NCBI RefSeq assembly: GCF_001640805.2
Contig: NC_066835.1
Coordinates: 5,168,727-5,232,726, forward strand
DNA length: 64,000 nt
Reading direction: 5' to 3'
Source: Lates calcarifer
Taxonomy: Eukaryota; Chordata; Actinopteri; Centropomidae
Positions 47,061-59,770 of the stretch are shown in pieces. Under the pieces are notes generated by a model that saw only the letters and a list, made by a program, of their open reading frames with translations, was not told the origin of the DNA and ran no database searches. Each line of letters starts with the position of its first letter. Positions within the stretch are counted from its first letter, which is position 1. The position numbers and the translations under genes are program-made.

Positions 47061-50000
47061 GTGGTGGGAAGTTCGTGGCCATATAGGATCTTGGTTAGAT
47101 TACATTTTGTTTCTATATTTATGCTGGGGCTAAATTTGGGGGCAACTGGTATCGGAAGACATATTACTACGTCAAGATAAAATACTCTTCTGTTTCCCCG
47201 CCCCAGAAAAGCATCAGTTTTAAACAAATGTACTCATCAGATTGGCACATCCCAGTCTGATGCATTTATGTTAAAGGATGTGTCATATGAGTCAAATGAT
47301 ACAATGGAAAGAAACGTTTTGCTTGATGGCCAGTATGTGTTACTCAAGCACGTGTGTATCATCACACTGTCAGCTTAGTTAAACTTACAAAACAGTTTTT
47401 TTTATCTTTGTTATCATGCTAATGAGCTAATTAGCTTTAATACCCAAGTAACAAAATGCTAAGAACAGTAAACTCTAATATCTGCTGTTAGCTAGTTAAG
47501 AGACTTGCATAGCGACCTGATTTGACTGAGGGCCCCTTTATTGCAGTTACAGTTATAGAGTTACTTCTCAGTAGAAGTGGAGCCTTGCTGTGAAAACCTT
47601 ACGAATGCCCCAGGGGATTTAGGTTGAATCTTGTGGGTTAGCATATGTTACTAGCTCTGTTAATTTTTCCCTTTCCAGTGACTGTATCACTGCAAGTACT
47701 AAAATCAACCTTTGACTTACTCTATGATATGTCATCAGGTTTTGAAATTTTATTGGAGTTATTTTGTATAAGGTATTATCTTTGACATTTTAGGTCATGG
47801 TTTACAGTGTCATATTCTGTTCATGTTCTGTGTTTTTCTCTCCCACGCACATGCACCCTTTGACGCTAAAGTGATGATGAAAATACACAACTGAGCTAGC
47901 ACGGTGTCAAAGCTGATTAAAATCAAAGTTCTAGGTTCAGAATCTTTTCTTTTAGCACTGGTCTGATTGGGTCAATGACTGACATACCACCTCTCCCCTA
48001 ACATGTGATGGTCCTCGACCACAGAGCAACCACTGTTGGACAGTGAAAGCTGCATGTTCATTTTGCATCTGCTAGAAAGCTATGATATAACTTTTATCTC
48101 TGTCTGAAAAAGCTGGTGAGATTTCTAAACTGTTGTATTGCACACATTTTCTTAGCAGTCTTACAAGACTGTGGGGGATCTTAAGGTTATTCAGCAGGGG
48201 TCTTGGCCTCTGCCTTTGCACTAATGCAGACTATTGGAGCCAAGAAAATAGACATGACCCAACCCCAGACTTACTTTGTTCCTGACAAAAAACTGGCATA
48301 TGCTCATATACAGTAGCAATGGCTGTCTGACAGCTGTATCATTTATGTTAGTATACAAGCTTAAATAAATACCCTGAGAGCATACGAACACTGTGTTTTT
48401 CAGTAGAGCCACTATGGTTTTACCTGATTTATGGGCTTTTATATTACTAATTGGGGTCAGGGCATGAGCAGTAAAAGAGGACGGCAGAAAGAGGGAGCAC
48501 AGATAGAGGTCAGTTTGTTCTCTCTGCCTTGTTTACCATCTCTCACTGTCTCCAGCCAGTACTGCTAAATGTACACACAGACGGCTGTGAGCGTGTGTTT
48601 ATGTGTGTGTGTGCACGTGCACACGCTTGTTAAGCTGTTAAACACATTGTATATATTTATCCTAGGGGATGAATCCGGGGCATCCAACTGATGAGTCTTG
48701 GATTTAGCCCGATCAGTCTGGCTTTGGTGCAGGAGGGAGGGAGTGATGGAGGGGAAGCTGGGGATGAGTCACTGTTATTCAGCCGGTGGCTAGTGGTTAA
48801 ATGAATATATAAGCATACAGCCTAACCCTGTTGACACGATGTGGCTTTAATCTGCACAAGTGAACCGGTGCACACATGAGAAGTGGGGGAGAGAGAGAGA
48901 GTTAATCAAGTAAAATGCAGCCTCATCAGCGGGGAAAAAAAACAATAAACAGGCATGATGGAAACACGCATTCAGCCACATAAAAACCTTCCCACTGGCA
49001 CGTGTGGATAATACAGTAAGTAATATGAGGCTTTGTGTCATCAGTGAAAGGCTCATTTTCAGAGAAGCACAGGTTATTAGTTGGTCTTAATGTGCAGTGA
49101 GGAGGTGAAGGAAGTCAGCTAACTTGATTCTGTCTAATTCAATCTGCCTTGGTTTAACATTAAAGGATCCCGTCTGTTATAGCAACACCACAGCCTTCAA
49201 CAAACTCCCTGACCCCAACAACCCCCTGTGTCTCTGTCATCCCTCATTTTTCTATTCCTCTTCTCTTCCTTCCTCTCTTCTCTTTGCCTGGCTTGTGATT
49301 CAGCTTGTATATGCACTAAAAATACTAGTGATGAAATGATGACTCAATTCAATAAATGCATAGACAGTTTTGCTGAGTGATTAATTAAAAACAAACCACT
49401 GATTTTTACAGATGGTTCCCTTTACTCGCAATTTCCTAACCCCACTCAGCCTGTAAAAACAGTTGTGGCTCTGAAACACCTTCCCAAAATAAAATAAAAA
49501 ATACTACCCAAAAATACCCCGATGATGTCACAGCGACATCATTATGGTTATCTCGGTTTTACAAATATAAAACAGAAAGTCAGAATTATAAACTGGAGGC
49601 TTGAAAGACCTAGGCGGGAGAAGATACTGCCCAGCACTAATACATACAGCAGATGTTTTCACTTAACCCACTGATTGGACCTGCTCAAGTTGGTGTCAGG
49701 ATGCTTCTCTATGGTGGCAATTGAATGAGGTCACTAATCTCATCAAAACAATAAGATAACAAAAGCGTAAGTTATCCTGTCTTAACAAGAGCAACTGGAG
49801 AGAGAAACATGTCAGTCAGACTCATTATTAACACACCTCCATTGTCTTGAAAAGAGTGAAAACACCTGTGTGAGTGGAGCACAAGTGTGTAACGTCTATA
49901 AGGCCTTAGAAACCAGACACTGTTTTGACAATGGAGAAAACAAGATCACCTTAAGGTCGACTTACTCATTTGTTCTGGAGCTCTCAACTGTACAGATTTA

Positions 50001-50985
50001 GCTTTTAAGCCAACATGCATGAGAAAGTATTGTCCAATCAAACAGCATTATATCAACTTTTGTACTCATATCTATATAAATGTATCTGTCCTCTGTTCTG
50101 TTTGCTCTTTGTTTCACTTTCTCAGTGTCTTTCCTGGATCAGATCATGCTTTGCCTGTCCACTTCACCTCTCTCCTCTTTTCCCTCCCTCGCTCCCTGCT
50201 CCGATGCTGTTTGTTTGTGTTTGCCTCTCCAGGAAGTTTGAACAAAATGCTGGCATGCCTCTCTTTCCTCCCCCACCTCCACCTTGCTCGTCCCAGCTGT
50301 TTCCTCTATCCTCCCTCTCTCTCTGCCTCAGCAGGGCTCCCCCACACCCTCCCCTCCTTCAACACCCATCCATCAGTCCTAATCCCTAAACTGTGATTCC
50401 TCAGCGGGGGGACGGGGTCGGTACAGGGCTCCAACAACTCTCCGCCCTACCAGAACATCCATCCCACAATGCCCCCTCATTTCCCTCCCAGCATGCTCTG
50501 CGCTCCCCCACCCTGGCACCCTGGCGCTGCTCTTGGCTGATTTGTGATTGGTTAGTGACTGCTGCATCAGAAAGGAACGTGAGAGGGGAAAAAACAGCCA
50601 TTTCCCTTCAACAAACAGCCTGGAATTTAACTACCAACCCACCGGCAGTCGAGCCATGCTTAAAGCGAGCATGTTTACTCTTTTGAAGTTTTTATGGCTG
50701 CCAAGTCACTGGGGGTTATGTGACCAGCTGTTAAGTGCATGCAAAACTGTTTACATCTGTCACTGTGTGTGCATGCGTGAGTGTGAGATGTGTGTGAATT
50801 CCAGGATGTTGGCAAAGCGCTGCCACCAACCTCAGAGACAGGAAACCTAAACCCTTCCCGCTTGGTAGTTTGTCATTGCTGAGTCAGACAGAACAAGGCC
50901 AGACTCACGGTGTGTGTGTGTGTGTATGTGTGTGTCAGGATGAGGCAATGTGTGAGTGTTAAGTACTATGAGAAGTGTGAGAAAT
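47061..50985. other. Non-coding stretch
   Basis: Mostly AT-rich. Includes a 16-bp palindrome GTGTGCACGTGCACAC (48609-48624) and a CT/C-rich tract (50155-50390) whose long frames reflect composition. No exon with both splice sites was found; a good acceptor at about 50232 has no partner donor. Confidence 0.4.
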
Positions 50986-50989
50986 TGCT

Positions 50990-51260
50990 AATCATTTTCA
51001 TAAAAGCCCATTACAGAAACTCTGGGTTGTTGACTAAGTGTGTGGTTGTAATCATATTCTTCTCATTACTAATTCACTGTTAATCATACCTGGTTGCATT
51101 AATAAACAAGTTCAGTCCATCATTAGCAGACTCTGTAGGTAGCGTGAGGTGAGAAAAGGCTGGATGGCTGCACAGAATGAGAACAGGAGGCTGGCATTAA
51201 TGTATTCAGGGTAGTAATTATGTAAACAGAGCTATTGCCTGGACATGAGCAGAAGAGATT
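50990..51260. promoter_or_regulatory. Complex non-coding island with homeodomain-type motifs
   Basis: Repeated TAAT-core motifs in repeat-free sequence: GTAATCATATTC (51048-51059), TACTAATTCA (51067-51076), GTTAATCATACC (51079-51090) and GTAATTATGTAAAC (51214-51227). No coding frame. Conservation untested. Confidence 0.3.
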
Positions 51261-52030
51261 ACAGGGAACAGGCCTGAGGATGATTCACACCACACATACT
51301 AGGAGACCGCTCTGTCTGCTACCTCAGGTGACCTAGTGGGAATACACACACGTATACTCACAGACACAGGTGTACATAGATGCTCTCAGTAATGTCCAGG
51401 AACATACACCAAACAGTAAATGCATTGTACATAAACACACTCAAGGACTGCACTCAAAATCCTTGAACACACAGTGTATATACTGCTCAGACTTTCTGGC
51501 ACAGACACAAACCATTGTCAACATACGTATATTCATAACACGTGTATACAAGGACAAACAATAGTCTCCTAGGCATGTAGGAATGCACGAGTAACCCAAG
51601 GCTGGATTACTAAATGGGCGAAACAGGTAACCACCTCAGGGCTCAGGATGATTGAGGTACAATATCAACTAAGGCAGGTCCTGTAATGTAATATTAACTT
51701 ATCTTGTGGCCCTGTCTTGTAGAAGGGCTTTGTGTCAAGATCAAGTTTTAGGATCTTTATTATTTTTCAGTCAGAGACTATTATGTCAAGGAATTGACAT
51801 TTTAGAGTAACTGGAAAAGCAGCTATATTTGGTGAATAGGCCCTGCTTTTTGAGGCAGCTCTCAGAGATGGCTTCATTCATACATGAATATCATGTTTGA
51901 TTTCAAATTTTATTTGTCATATACACATCAAACACACAATAAATAATGGCAGTGAAATGCTTTCTATTGTGTTGTGATAAAAGTAATAGAACTTAGGTAA
52001 GAATATTAGATATTGGTAAAGTCATACATA

Positions 52031-53127
52031 CAGTCATGTAGAAAACAAAGTACACCCTCTTTGAATTCTGCTGCTAATCAAATGCCCTTGATTAATTGAT
52101 AATCAGAAAGTGTGACCACCTTTATAAAAGCAGAAGTGTTGGCAGTTTGCTGGTCTGGAGCATTCAGGTGTGTGTTAACACAATGCAAAAGAGCAAAGAC
52201 ATCAACAATGACCTCCTGAAGCAATAGTTGCTGTCCATCAATCTGGGAAGGGTTATAAGGCCATTTCTGAACAATGTGAAGTCCATTGTTTGGAAGGGTT
52301 GTCAAGAGAAAGCCACTACTCTCCAAAAAGAACATGGCAGCACATCTTAGGTTTGCAAAGATGCATCTGAACAAACCACAACAAAGTCCTTTGCACAGAT
52401 GAGACCAAAGTGGAGACATTTGGCCATAATGCACAGCGCCATGTTTAGTGAAAACCAAACACAGCATATCAGCACAAATATTTCATACCAACTGTCAAGC
52501 ATGATGGTGGAGGGCTGATGAGTTGGGCTAAGTTTTGCAGCCACAGGACCTGGACACCATGACTCATGAACTCCTCTGTATACCAAAGTATTCTAGAGTC
52601 AAATGTCAAGACATCTGACTGACAGCTAAAGCAAACAAACCAGAAAATCTACAACAGAATAGGCTGAAAAAGAAAAGAATCGAGGTGTTGCAATGGTCCA
52701 GTCAAAGTCCAGACCTCAACCCCACTTGAGATGCTGTGGTGGGACCTTAAGAGAGATGTGCATAAACAAATCCCTGCAAACTTCAATGAACCTAAGTAAT
52801 GTTGTAAAGACAAATGGACCAATATTCTTCATTTATGTGAGAGACTGATAAAGCCATACAGAAAACCATTACTTAAAGTTATTGCTGCTAAAGGTGGTTC
52901 TACAAGCTATTGTATCATGGGTGTTCTTGTTTTCACACATCTTCTCCATTTTGGAGAAGATTTCTGTAAAATAAATAATTAAATGGAATCTGTTGTGTGC
53001 TGTTTTACACCTGAGCTTAGATTTAAATAATTTTAGAACCTGATAAGGACCAGATGATTTTTTATTATGTTCTGATACATAAATCCATAGAATTCATGAA
53101 TGGTGTACTTTCTGTTTCACATGACTG
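52031..53127 (+). mobile_element. Tc1/mariner element with both TIRs and TA duplication, internally decayed
   Basis: The element is bounded by CAGTCATGT and ACATGACTG and flanked by TA on both sides (52029-52030, 53128-53129), the Tc1 target duplication. The 39-bp ends (52031-52069 and 53089-53127) match at 31 positions. At 1.1 kb it is shorter than the roughly 1.5 kb of complete relatives, which I know from memory; the missing parts are in the middle of the transposase. Confidence 0.88.
52160..52920 (+). pseudogene. Tc1-like transposase pseudogene
   Basis: The + strand carries remnants in changing frames: an N-terminal part near 52180 (helix-turn-helix region), a KPNTAYQH-like region near 52455, VLQW-SQSPDLNPT near 52690-52730 and a C-terminal AAKGGSTSY-like end near 52890-52912. 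Internal deletions and stops break the gene many times, so it is inactive. The 129-codon frame on the other strand (52078-52467) is a shadow of this remnant. Confidence 0.8.
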
Positions 53128-53209
53128 TATATGGTGGAGATTGAGGTGGTGGAAGGGCAATAGCAAAATTTTGCCCTGAGGCCCCTTAACAGGTTAATCC
53201 GGCCATGGA

Positions 53210-53268
53210 AATCAACAAATGTGTGCTCTCAGTATTGCTCAACACACACTGGAGTAGGCACAATCATG

Positions 53269-53306
<38 letters not shown>

Positions 53307-54540
53307 ACAAGCCACCCATTCCCTGAGGCTAATAATTCTTGATAGTTTAAATGCACAATCCAATGTTGTTCTTTCCATGACTCCCTCCTCTGTCGCTCTC
53401 ACATTCTGTTGTTTCTTGGAAAACACTGTTGTCTTTGGATGAAAATATGTGATGTAGACAGATGGGGACTGGGATGGCAGAAGATGATGGTCAAGAGAAA
53501 CTTTTAAAAATGCTCTTTTTTCACGACTCAGTGGAGACTTGCTTTCAGAGCCAAAGACATGTCTTAATTTGTTATTTCTTTCCCTTAAATTTCATTTTTT
53601 CAGAGCATTCCATTTGCAAGCACAACAAAAACAGGATATCCCATCCCGTCTCTGTTATTGCTTTACATGTGAATGCATGTGCCTCTGTGTTTGTGTTGTT
53701 TTGTTTTTGTTTTTTTTTGGCTCTTTCTGTGATGTAATGGTAGTCAGCAGCGGCGGCTGTTTGTTTGGCCTACTTTCTCTCTATCTGCTCTCATCATCTG
53801 GCAGAGGGAAGGAAAATCCCATGGTTCCCTGTGTGTATAAGTGATGGGTGGGGATGTGGGGTGTCACACCTGAGCCTGATGATTAGTTGCAGTAACCCCC
53901 CCTAGACACACGCACACACACATACACACCCAGCCAATCCCCAGGTTAATGACACTGACATGAAGGATATTTGCTGCCCCCCTCCTACCCACCCCATTCC
54001 CTCTGAGATCATTAGGCAATGTTGTGCGACCTGATTCATCTTCCTCTCTCCAACACGTGTCCACTGGCCCACAGTTCCACCAGATGTATGCCCTGCAGCT
54101 ACAGTCGCACTGCCATCTCTCACTGTGTGTGTGTGTCTGTGTTTTCTGGCACAAAAGCCACCTTTTCCAGGCTGTTCAGAGGATAAGGAAACAGGGTCAC
54201 CGTTACAGTGGTGTGCAGAGGATTGCAGCCTCCACCCATCCCTACCGCCATCTTTCCACCTTCTGCTATCCATCTCTGCCCCCTCTGATCGCTCCCAGCT
54301 ACTCTCATTACTTTCAGGGGTCCAGGAAAGAGAGGATCGTATCGGGAATGGTCCCCCTTTAGCTCCCTCACTCTTTCTCTCTTGAGAATTGAGAGAGAGA
54401 CATAGAGAGAGACATTATGAAAGAGAGAGAGAGAAAGAGATGATGGGGCTTGGCGGGGTGTAAATGGGGTGAGATGACAGACTGGAGTCGGGAATTGGGG
54501 GGTGGATTATGGAGGCAAGAGACTTAACAGAAGTGGGGAT
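53210..54540. other. Non-coding stretch with microsatellites
   Basis: (CA)14 at 53273-53301, T-rich runs near 53700 and a GA-rich tract (54385-54440). Chance frames on both strands; no splice-supported exon. Confidence 0.45.
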
Positions 54541-54551
54541 GAGGATGGGGT

Positions 54552-54589
54552 GGCTGTTGTCATGGAGACGAGTCGCCGTGGAAACAGCC
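54552..54589. promoter_or_regulatory. Two tandem RFX X-box-like motifs in a palindromic frame
   Basis: GTTGTCATGGAGAC (54556-54569) and GTCGCCGTGGAAAC (54572-54585) both resemble the RFX X-box, 16 bp apart; the second has one mismatch to consensus. The outer sequences GGCTGTT (54553-54559) and AACAGCC (54583-54589) are inverted copies of each other. An RFX-bound element is the simplest reading. Confidence 0.35.
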
Positions 54590-55644
54590 CTTTTTCCAGA
54601 CAGACAGGCGAGCAGGCAGACAGGCACACAGGGGCCGACTGCTGAGTGTGTGAATATGAAAGGGGTATGTGGGTATGAGGCGGCAGCGACCACGCCCACA
54701 CAGACACACACAGTTATCTGCTCTACTGTGTATAGAGGAATGGTACAGGTGGGACATGGTGCAATGCCTAACAACTGCTGTTTTTGGGAAAATAAATTAG
54801 AAGAGATGAGGAATTGATGAGGAAAATTTGTTCAAAAGCTTTTAGATTCTCTAGAGAACATAAGAGAGAAAGGGGGAAATGACAGATGTTAGGATTCCAT
54901 GTTTCCATCTTTGCATAGATTTCTATAAGGGATCAAATTATTCTGGCCTCAGTCCCAATCTGACTACTTTAAACATCAGTCCCATCCCAGATGTATGTTT
55001 ACCTAAATGTTAATTTAATATGTATCTGACACAGCTGTAGCCTGTTACCTCTGACACACCGTATTTTTTGAGGTGGAAGTCTGGTTCAAAAATATTACGC
55101 TAATAAGCATAAATTATTGATATGATATGAATTAAATTTTAATGGTGGAATGTGACTTCTGAATATGAAAGTGATGTTTAGAGGGAGAGGATTTATCGCT
55201 CTGCTGGATTTGTTGGGACTACAAAAACACTCACTCCACTCGAGGTTGTGCAGTGGTGTTACAGAGTATTGCCTCTCTCACTTCATGGATAGTCTTTGGC
55301 TGAGTGCAGACACTGGCTTTCAGAGAGCACACAAACCTTGCAACAGCCAAGTTTAATTTAGGCCCATCATCAAGTTACACATGGAATCATTGTTAGCTTT
55401 GCTAACCCAGTCAGTCACCTTTTCACTCTTATACTGTATGTAGTTGACCTTATGGTAAAAGAGAGATGTGTTATAACACAATCAGGCCACAGTGGACAAA
55501 ACACATTAGGCAGGAACAAAAAATTACCAGATTTTTATCAGCTTCTGGTTAATTAGGGTTAAATAGGATCAATTAAAAAAACATCAAGAGTCTACAGCCA
55601 CACTAGCAGCTCTGCGAGGATTTACTAAGGCACAGCAGTGCTTT

Positions 55645-55960
55645 GAGTTTGATGCTAACATTGGCATGTTAACATGTGCACAGAGACAATGCTAACATGC
55701 TGATGTTTAGCAGGTGCAGTGCTTGCCATGTTTAGCACACTAATGTGCTAACATGATAACATTAGCTAATTAGCACTAAACACAAAGCACAGCTGATGCT
55801 AATAGGAATGTCAAAACTTGATGATAGGGCTAGATGAAAAGTGAATGGGTTTGCTAAAATGTTTACTCTTCATCCTGTGCAGACCATGAATGTCATGTGT
55901 ACTAAATGTCACCAAAGTCAGTAGAATTCATCCTCTGGGGAGCATGAATGTATGTAGGCT
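55645..55960 (+). repeat. Dispersed fish repeat, GGACCATGAAT family (copy 2)
   Basis: Begins with alternating GCTAACATG/TGTTAGCA motifs, continues through ATTAGCACTAAACACAAAGC and ends TCACCAAAGTCAGTAGAATT, then CATCCTCTGGGGAGCATGAAT. The right part parallels 24948-24995. This copy keeps the left part that copy 1 lacks. Confidence 0.75.
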
Positions 55961-57489
55961 ATATAATTTGAATTCATCTACCAGTTACTTGGATGGAGTC
56001 ATGGACTGTCATCCCTACAGCTGGTGTGACTATAAGAGGAATGGACATGACAAAATTTCTTACTTTCAAATACAAAACAGTTTTGCATGCTTCTTTCTGA
56101 CATTTGTGGTTGGTGTCAAAGAAATATGTGTAATCAACTGTGGCTGAAACACATTTGTCATATAAAGCCTTTATTCCCACTGCGTTATTATTCCAAAGTG
56201 GCTTTGAACTTTCGGAAAAAAACGTGTCCATAACAACCTCCCAGAAATGTCATGCCATCTGTTGCTCCCATTTATGAAGCACCTGTTTGTGGTTGTGTGA
56301 CCACATCTCTGTTTTTGTCTTTGAGCAGTGTGAAATGTGGCCAACAAATGAACTCCTGAAAAAGTCTTCAGATATTTCTCATGCAAGTGGACAAATGAGA
56401 GGCTTGCTTGCTCAATCTTTAAACCTGGTTGATGAAAATACAGCAAGAATAGGTTTGTTTTTCTCCTTCCAGCCTCTCTTTGTTAAGAGCAATGTTAAGA
56501 GCATGGTAGTTTTAGTGGAGGAGCCCTGCAGTGGCATTATGTTCCGTTAGCATGTGTTGTTATTGTGAGATGTAGTGATTTCTTTGAGTGAGAGAGAACG
56601 ATGAGTGATGACGCTGTGACTTTCAGTAAAGCCACCCAGTGCTGCAGGCCAAATCACACCACTCCCACTCCACACTGCTCACATACCCTGGAATGTGAGT
56701 TGTTGCATCAACATTTCATAAGGAGGCTAAATAAAGAAATGGAATCCTATAAAGTCAGACCATTTTGCATGCACCATCATGTTGAATCTGCCTCTCAGAA
56801 GTGTTTCAGAGAACACTTAATGAACTGGAACAGCTTAGTTTTACTGAAGAAGACTTTAGTGGTTTAACACTGATATGTGTGGACCAGTAAATTCTGGACT
56901 TGTGTGAATGATAACAACTAGTGATTAACCCATGACGGCAGGCAGGTGTGAGTGGTCAGACACAAATTAAACATGGAGTTCATTATGATATGTCAGACAC
57001 AAGGTTTGTGTGTGAGAGTAGTGTTAATGACTTCTGAAGACATTTTTTCATTTTTTTAAACACACTTGTGTATCAATTGATTTTATGGAACAAACACTAA
57101 AATTCCAACATCATGTAACCCCCAGGTGTATGTAATTTATTATGAAAACTACAAGAAACAACTACAAAAACATTTTAAAAATGTTTTTCCAAAATAAAAA
57201 TAAAACACCTGCTTATCAGTACCTCTGAAGCCCACTGATTAACACCTTGTAACAATATATCACATAGCACTGAGCACTGCCTGAGATGGATTAAAAAGAG
57301 AACATTTTTTCCATAGCTGTCTTACAAACAGATACACAAGACAAGTTCACAAACCTGAGTGACCATATAGGTCATTTGTACCTAGCCTCTGATACGACCC
57401 ATAGGAGTGCTTCCTAAAATAGCAGCCCTATGGCAGAGGGCACACTGGACTTTTGTTTTTTTAGTTACAATATTAAACACATGGGGTGT
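55961..57489. other. Non-coding stretch
   Basis: Unique-looking AT-rich sequence; chance frames of up to 91 codons without splice support. Nothing else recognised. Confidence 0.4.
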
Positions 57490-57715
57490 ACTGGCAGCAG
57501 CGTAACATTCGTCAACATGGTTACAATAAAAAAAAAAAAAAAACGTGGTTACGCTTATGGAACAGTCACAGTTTGGTTAGGTTTAAGCACAAAAAACAAC
57601 TTGGTTAGCTGGAGTGAAAGTTCATGGTTTGGGTTAAAATTAGAGGACTGTCATCATCATGGTTACAATAATAAATGGGCAGTTAAGGTTGTGGAACAGA
57701 CATGTGTAAGAGAAT
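57490..57715 (+). repeat. Dispersed fish repeat, GGTTAGGTTT family (copy 2)
   Basis: Two tandem CATGGTTACAATAA blocks (57516-57530 and 57659-57672) enclose GGTTAGGTTTAAGCACAAAA and TTTGGGTTAAAATTAG, the same order as at 19705-19765. An A15 run lies at 57529-57543. Confidence 0.65.
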
Positions 57716-58018
57716 ATCAGTTGACGTGGAAAAAGGACAACAGTCTCCTGTGTGAAAGTCCTGTGTTTTGCTAACCCATGCATTCAACCAAACATCCCGC
57801 TAATGTGAACTTCATCACACTCTATACTCCACCAGCCAACTTCCTTTACTGTCATCATAATCACTATGGCCGCAAGGGGTTGCACAACAAAAAAACTTAA
57901 TAAGCTGTTCGGACAGACAACCTGTGGGCTCATTTTTTACAAGAGGACAGTCTCAAAACGTCAAAGTTTCGAGTCATTGAAAGTCTGTGAAGGTTCTCAG
58001 TCATCCAGGTTATGGTTA

Positions 58019-58381
58019 TCCAAGAAAAGTTGAATCGAGGGCAACTGCACTAGGTAGATGAACGGAGACGACCTCCTACATCAAAGTATAGAAACTGTCC
58101 CTCAACAGAGGAGGAGGTCTACAACATCACTTATCCCCCACCTACAATGCTGTTCTTTCATCCCTTCCCAGGAGATTTAACAAACAATTCACACTTGGCC
58201 TGAGGCGACCCCGATGACTCTTTAACACTGTTATAACAAGCCAAGAGCACTAACAAACCAAATGACACCAATGGCTTAGGGGAAATACCTGGGTCTCCTC
58301 AGTCAGTCAGATCTGAAGACGCCTCTTTGATGTACATATCTGCAACCAAATCTAGTTGTCCTTGATTCAACTTTTCTTTGA
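58019..58381. mobile_element. Palindromic MITE-like element
   Basis: The 28-bp ends (58019-58046 and 58354-58381, sharing GATTCAACTTTTCTT on the complement) are inverted repeats with 25 of 28 matches. Just inside the right end, TGCAACCAAATCTAGTTG matches the recalled continuation of this family. There is no coding capacity. From memory the arm sequence is abundant in teleost genomes. Total length is 363 bp. Confidence 0.7.
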
Positions 58382-59568
58382 CATTGAGGAGACATGAGGA
58401 GACTGTAACGTCCCTTAAATGAATACATGAAACAAACTTAAATGTCTTATTTCCATCAGCTTTCTAGATTGTTTGAGGTGTGACTGGTGCTCTTTTATGG
58501 TGCAATGTGATGGTGTAATCATCGCATTACACCCACTTTTTCTGCAGTAGTTTAATGGCACCAACCAGAAAATTAGCTCCACCAACTCTTAATACTACCA
58601 TGACAGCAGTGGATAGAAACACGCCCTAATTCACATTTGATGACCCAACATGACCAACCACAATAACCATGGACTCAGATTGTCCTAATCAGTCATAATA
58701 AACCAGTTATGGCTGTAATCTGGTTAAAACCTGTGTCATGCATTCCCAGGGTAAGAGCTTGTGAGGTGATTCCTAAGAGAAGGCACCACCCCTCATCCAT
58801 ACTGCAGTGACTCATGCAGACACACCACATATAGAACAGCCTGGTTCTGCAGCAGCTGAGCGAATCACGTGTCTATAGCGTGTGTCCTCAGGACACCTCT
58901 CACTAACTTAGTTACAGCCACTTTAGATCAGTCCCTGCAGCCCCACATTGTGCTTTTTCTTTATCCCTGTTTTCGCCTCTGTTCAATTTTCTGTTCAATC
59001 TGCTTTGTTTATACGATTGTCAAATGAACAGTATCAGGAAAACATCTAAATACAATTGGAAAAAAAACAAAAACTGAATGTGTTTTTCTCAGTGTGTGTG
59101 TGCCCCTTGATTTATCTCATTTGACCGTGGTATTTCAGCTTAAACATATCTTTATCTCTGTCTGCATCATGTTTTTTATTTTCATCTCTCTTCATTTGCT
59201 CTGGACTGATTTGAACCCTCCTGTCCCGGTTTCCCTTTTCTCCCTCCCTTCCTCTTCCCTCCTCCCTCCTCCCTTCCCATCATCCCCACCTCTGCAACCC
59301 TCATCTTGTCTCCTCCTCCCTCTTGTCTCCCTCATTCATCCACCTCCATTTTTCATCCTACTGCATCGACCCCATCCCACCCCCCACCCTCGTAACTTGC
59401 TTCCTTCTTTGCCTCAAACATAAGAGTTGACTTTAGGTAAGGAGGGCAGAGCTTTGAGGTGAACTGAGGTGAGACAGAGGGAGTGGAAGGAGAGAGATGG
59501 GGTTGGAAAACAAGGGAGGGAAAGGGTAATCGGGGTGAGAGACACTAGATGAACTGTATGCGGGTGTT

Positions 59569-59600
<32 letters not shown>

Positions 59601-59734
59601 AGAAGTGGGGGAGGAATAGAAATAGTTTCCACTCGCACTTTGCAGGAGCACAGTCTGGATCCACTCAGAGCGACTCCCTGGAGGATGACCAAGGCTGTTT
59701 TCTCTCTGCCTCACTCCTTTTCCTGACTGTTTAG
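58382..59734. other. Non-coding stretch with a pyrimidine-rich tract
   Basis: C/T-rich tract at 59210-59400 and (GA)n at 59570-59597. The chance frames of up to 153 codons on either strand are compositional. Confidence 0.45.
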
Positions 59735-59770
59735 TGCTGATAAACTGCTTGCATCCAAAAACAAAACCCG
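59735..59770 (+). other. Candidate 36-nt microexon
   Basis: A long pyrimidine tract (59697-59734, ending ttag) precedes it and CCG-gtgagataag follows at 59771. One frame reads ADKLLASKNKT. Splice signals are good but the block is too short to identify. Confidence 0.2.

Larger units (their letters stand above)
51596..53208. mobile_element. Possible host element enclosing the Tc1 copy
   Basis: CCAAGGCTGGATTA (51596-51609) and the complement of 53195-53208 (CCATGGCCGGATTA) match at 12 of 14 positions, in inverted orientation. GGCTGGATTA/TAATCCGGCC ends followed by CCTCAGGGC occur on both sides. This suggests terminal inverted repeats of an older element into which the Tc1 copy inserted, but no target duplication was verified. 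Confidence 0.35.

Noticed and set aside
48609..48624. 16-bp palindrome containing CACGTG
   Set aside because: Lies within GT/CA simple sequence, where such palindromes arise easily; not claimed as an E-box element.
50015..50396. Two overlapping frames of 124-125 codons
   Set aside because: C/T-rich tract; a good acceptor near 50232 but no donor, and low-complexity translations.
52078..52467. 129-codon frame on the - strand
   Set aside because: Antisense shadow of the Tc1 transposase remnant.
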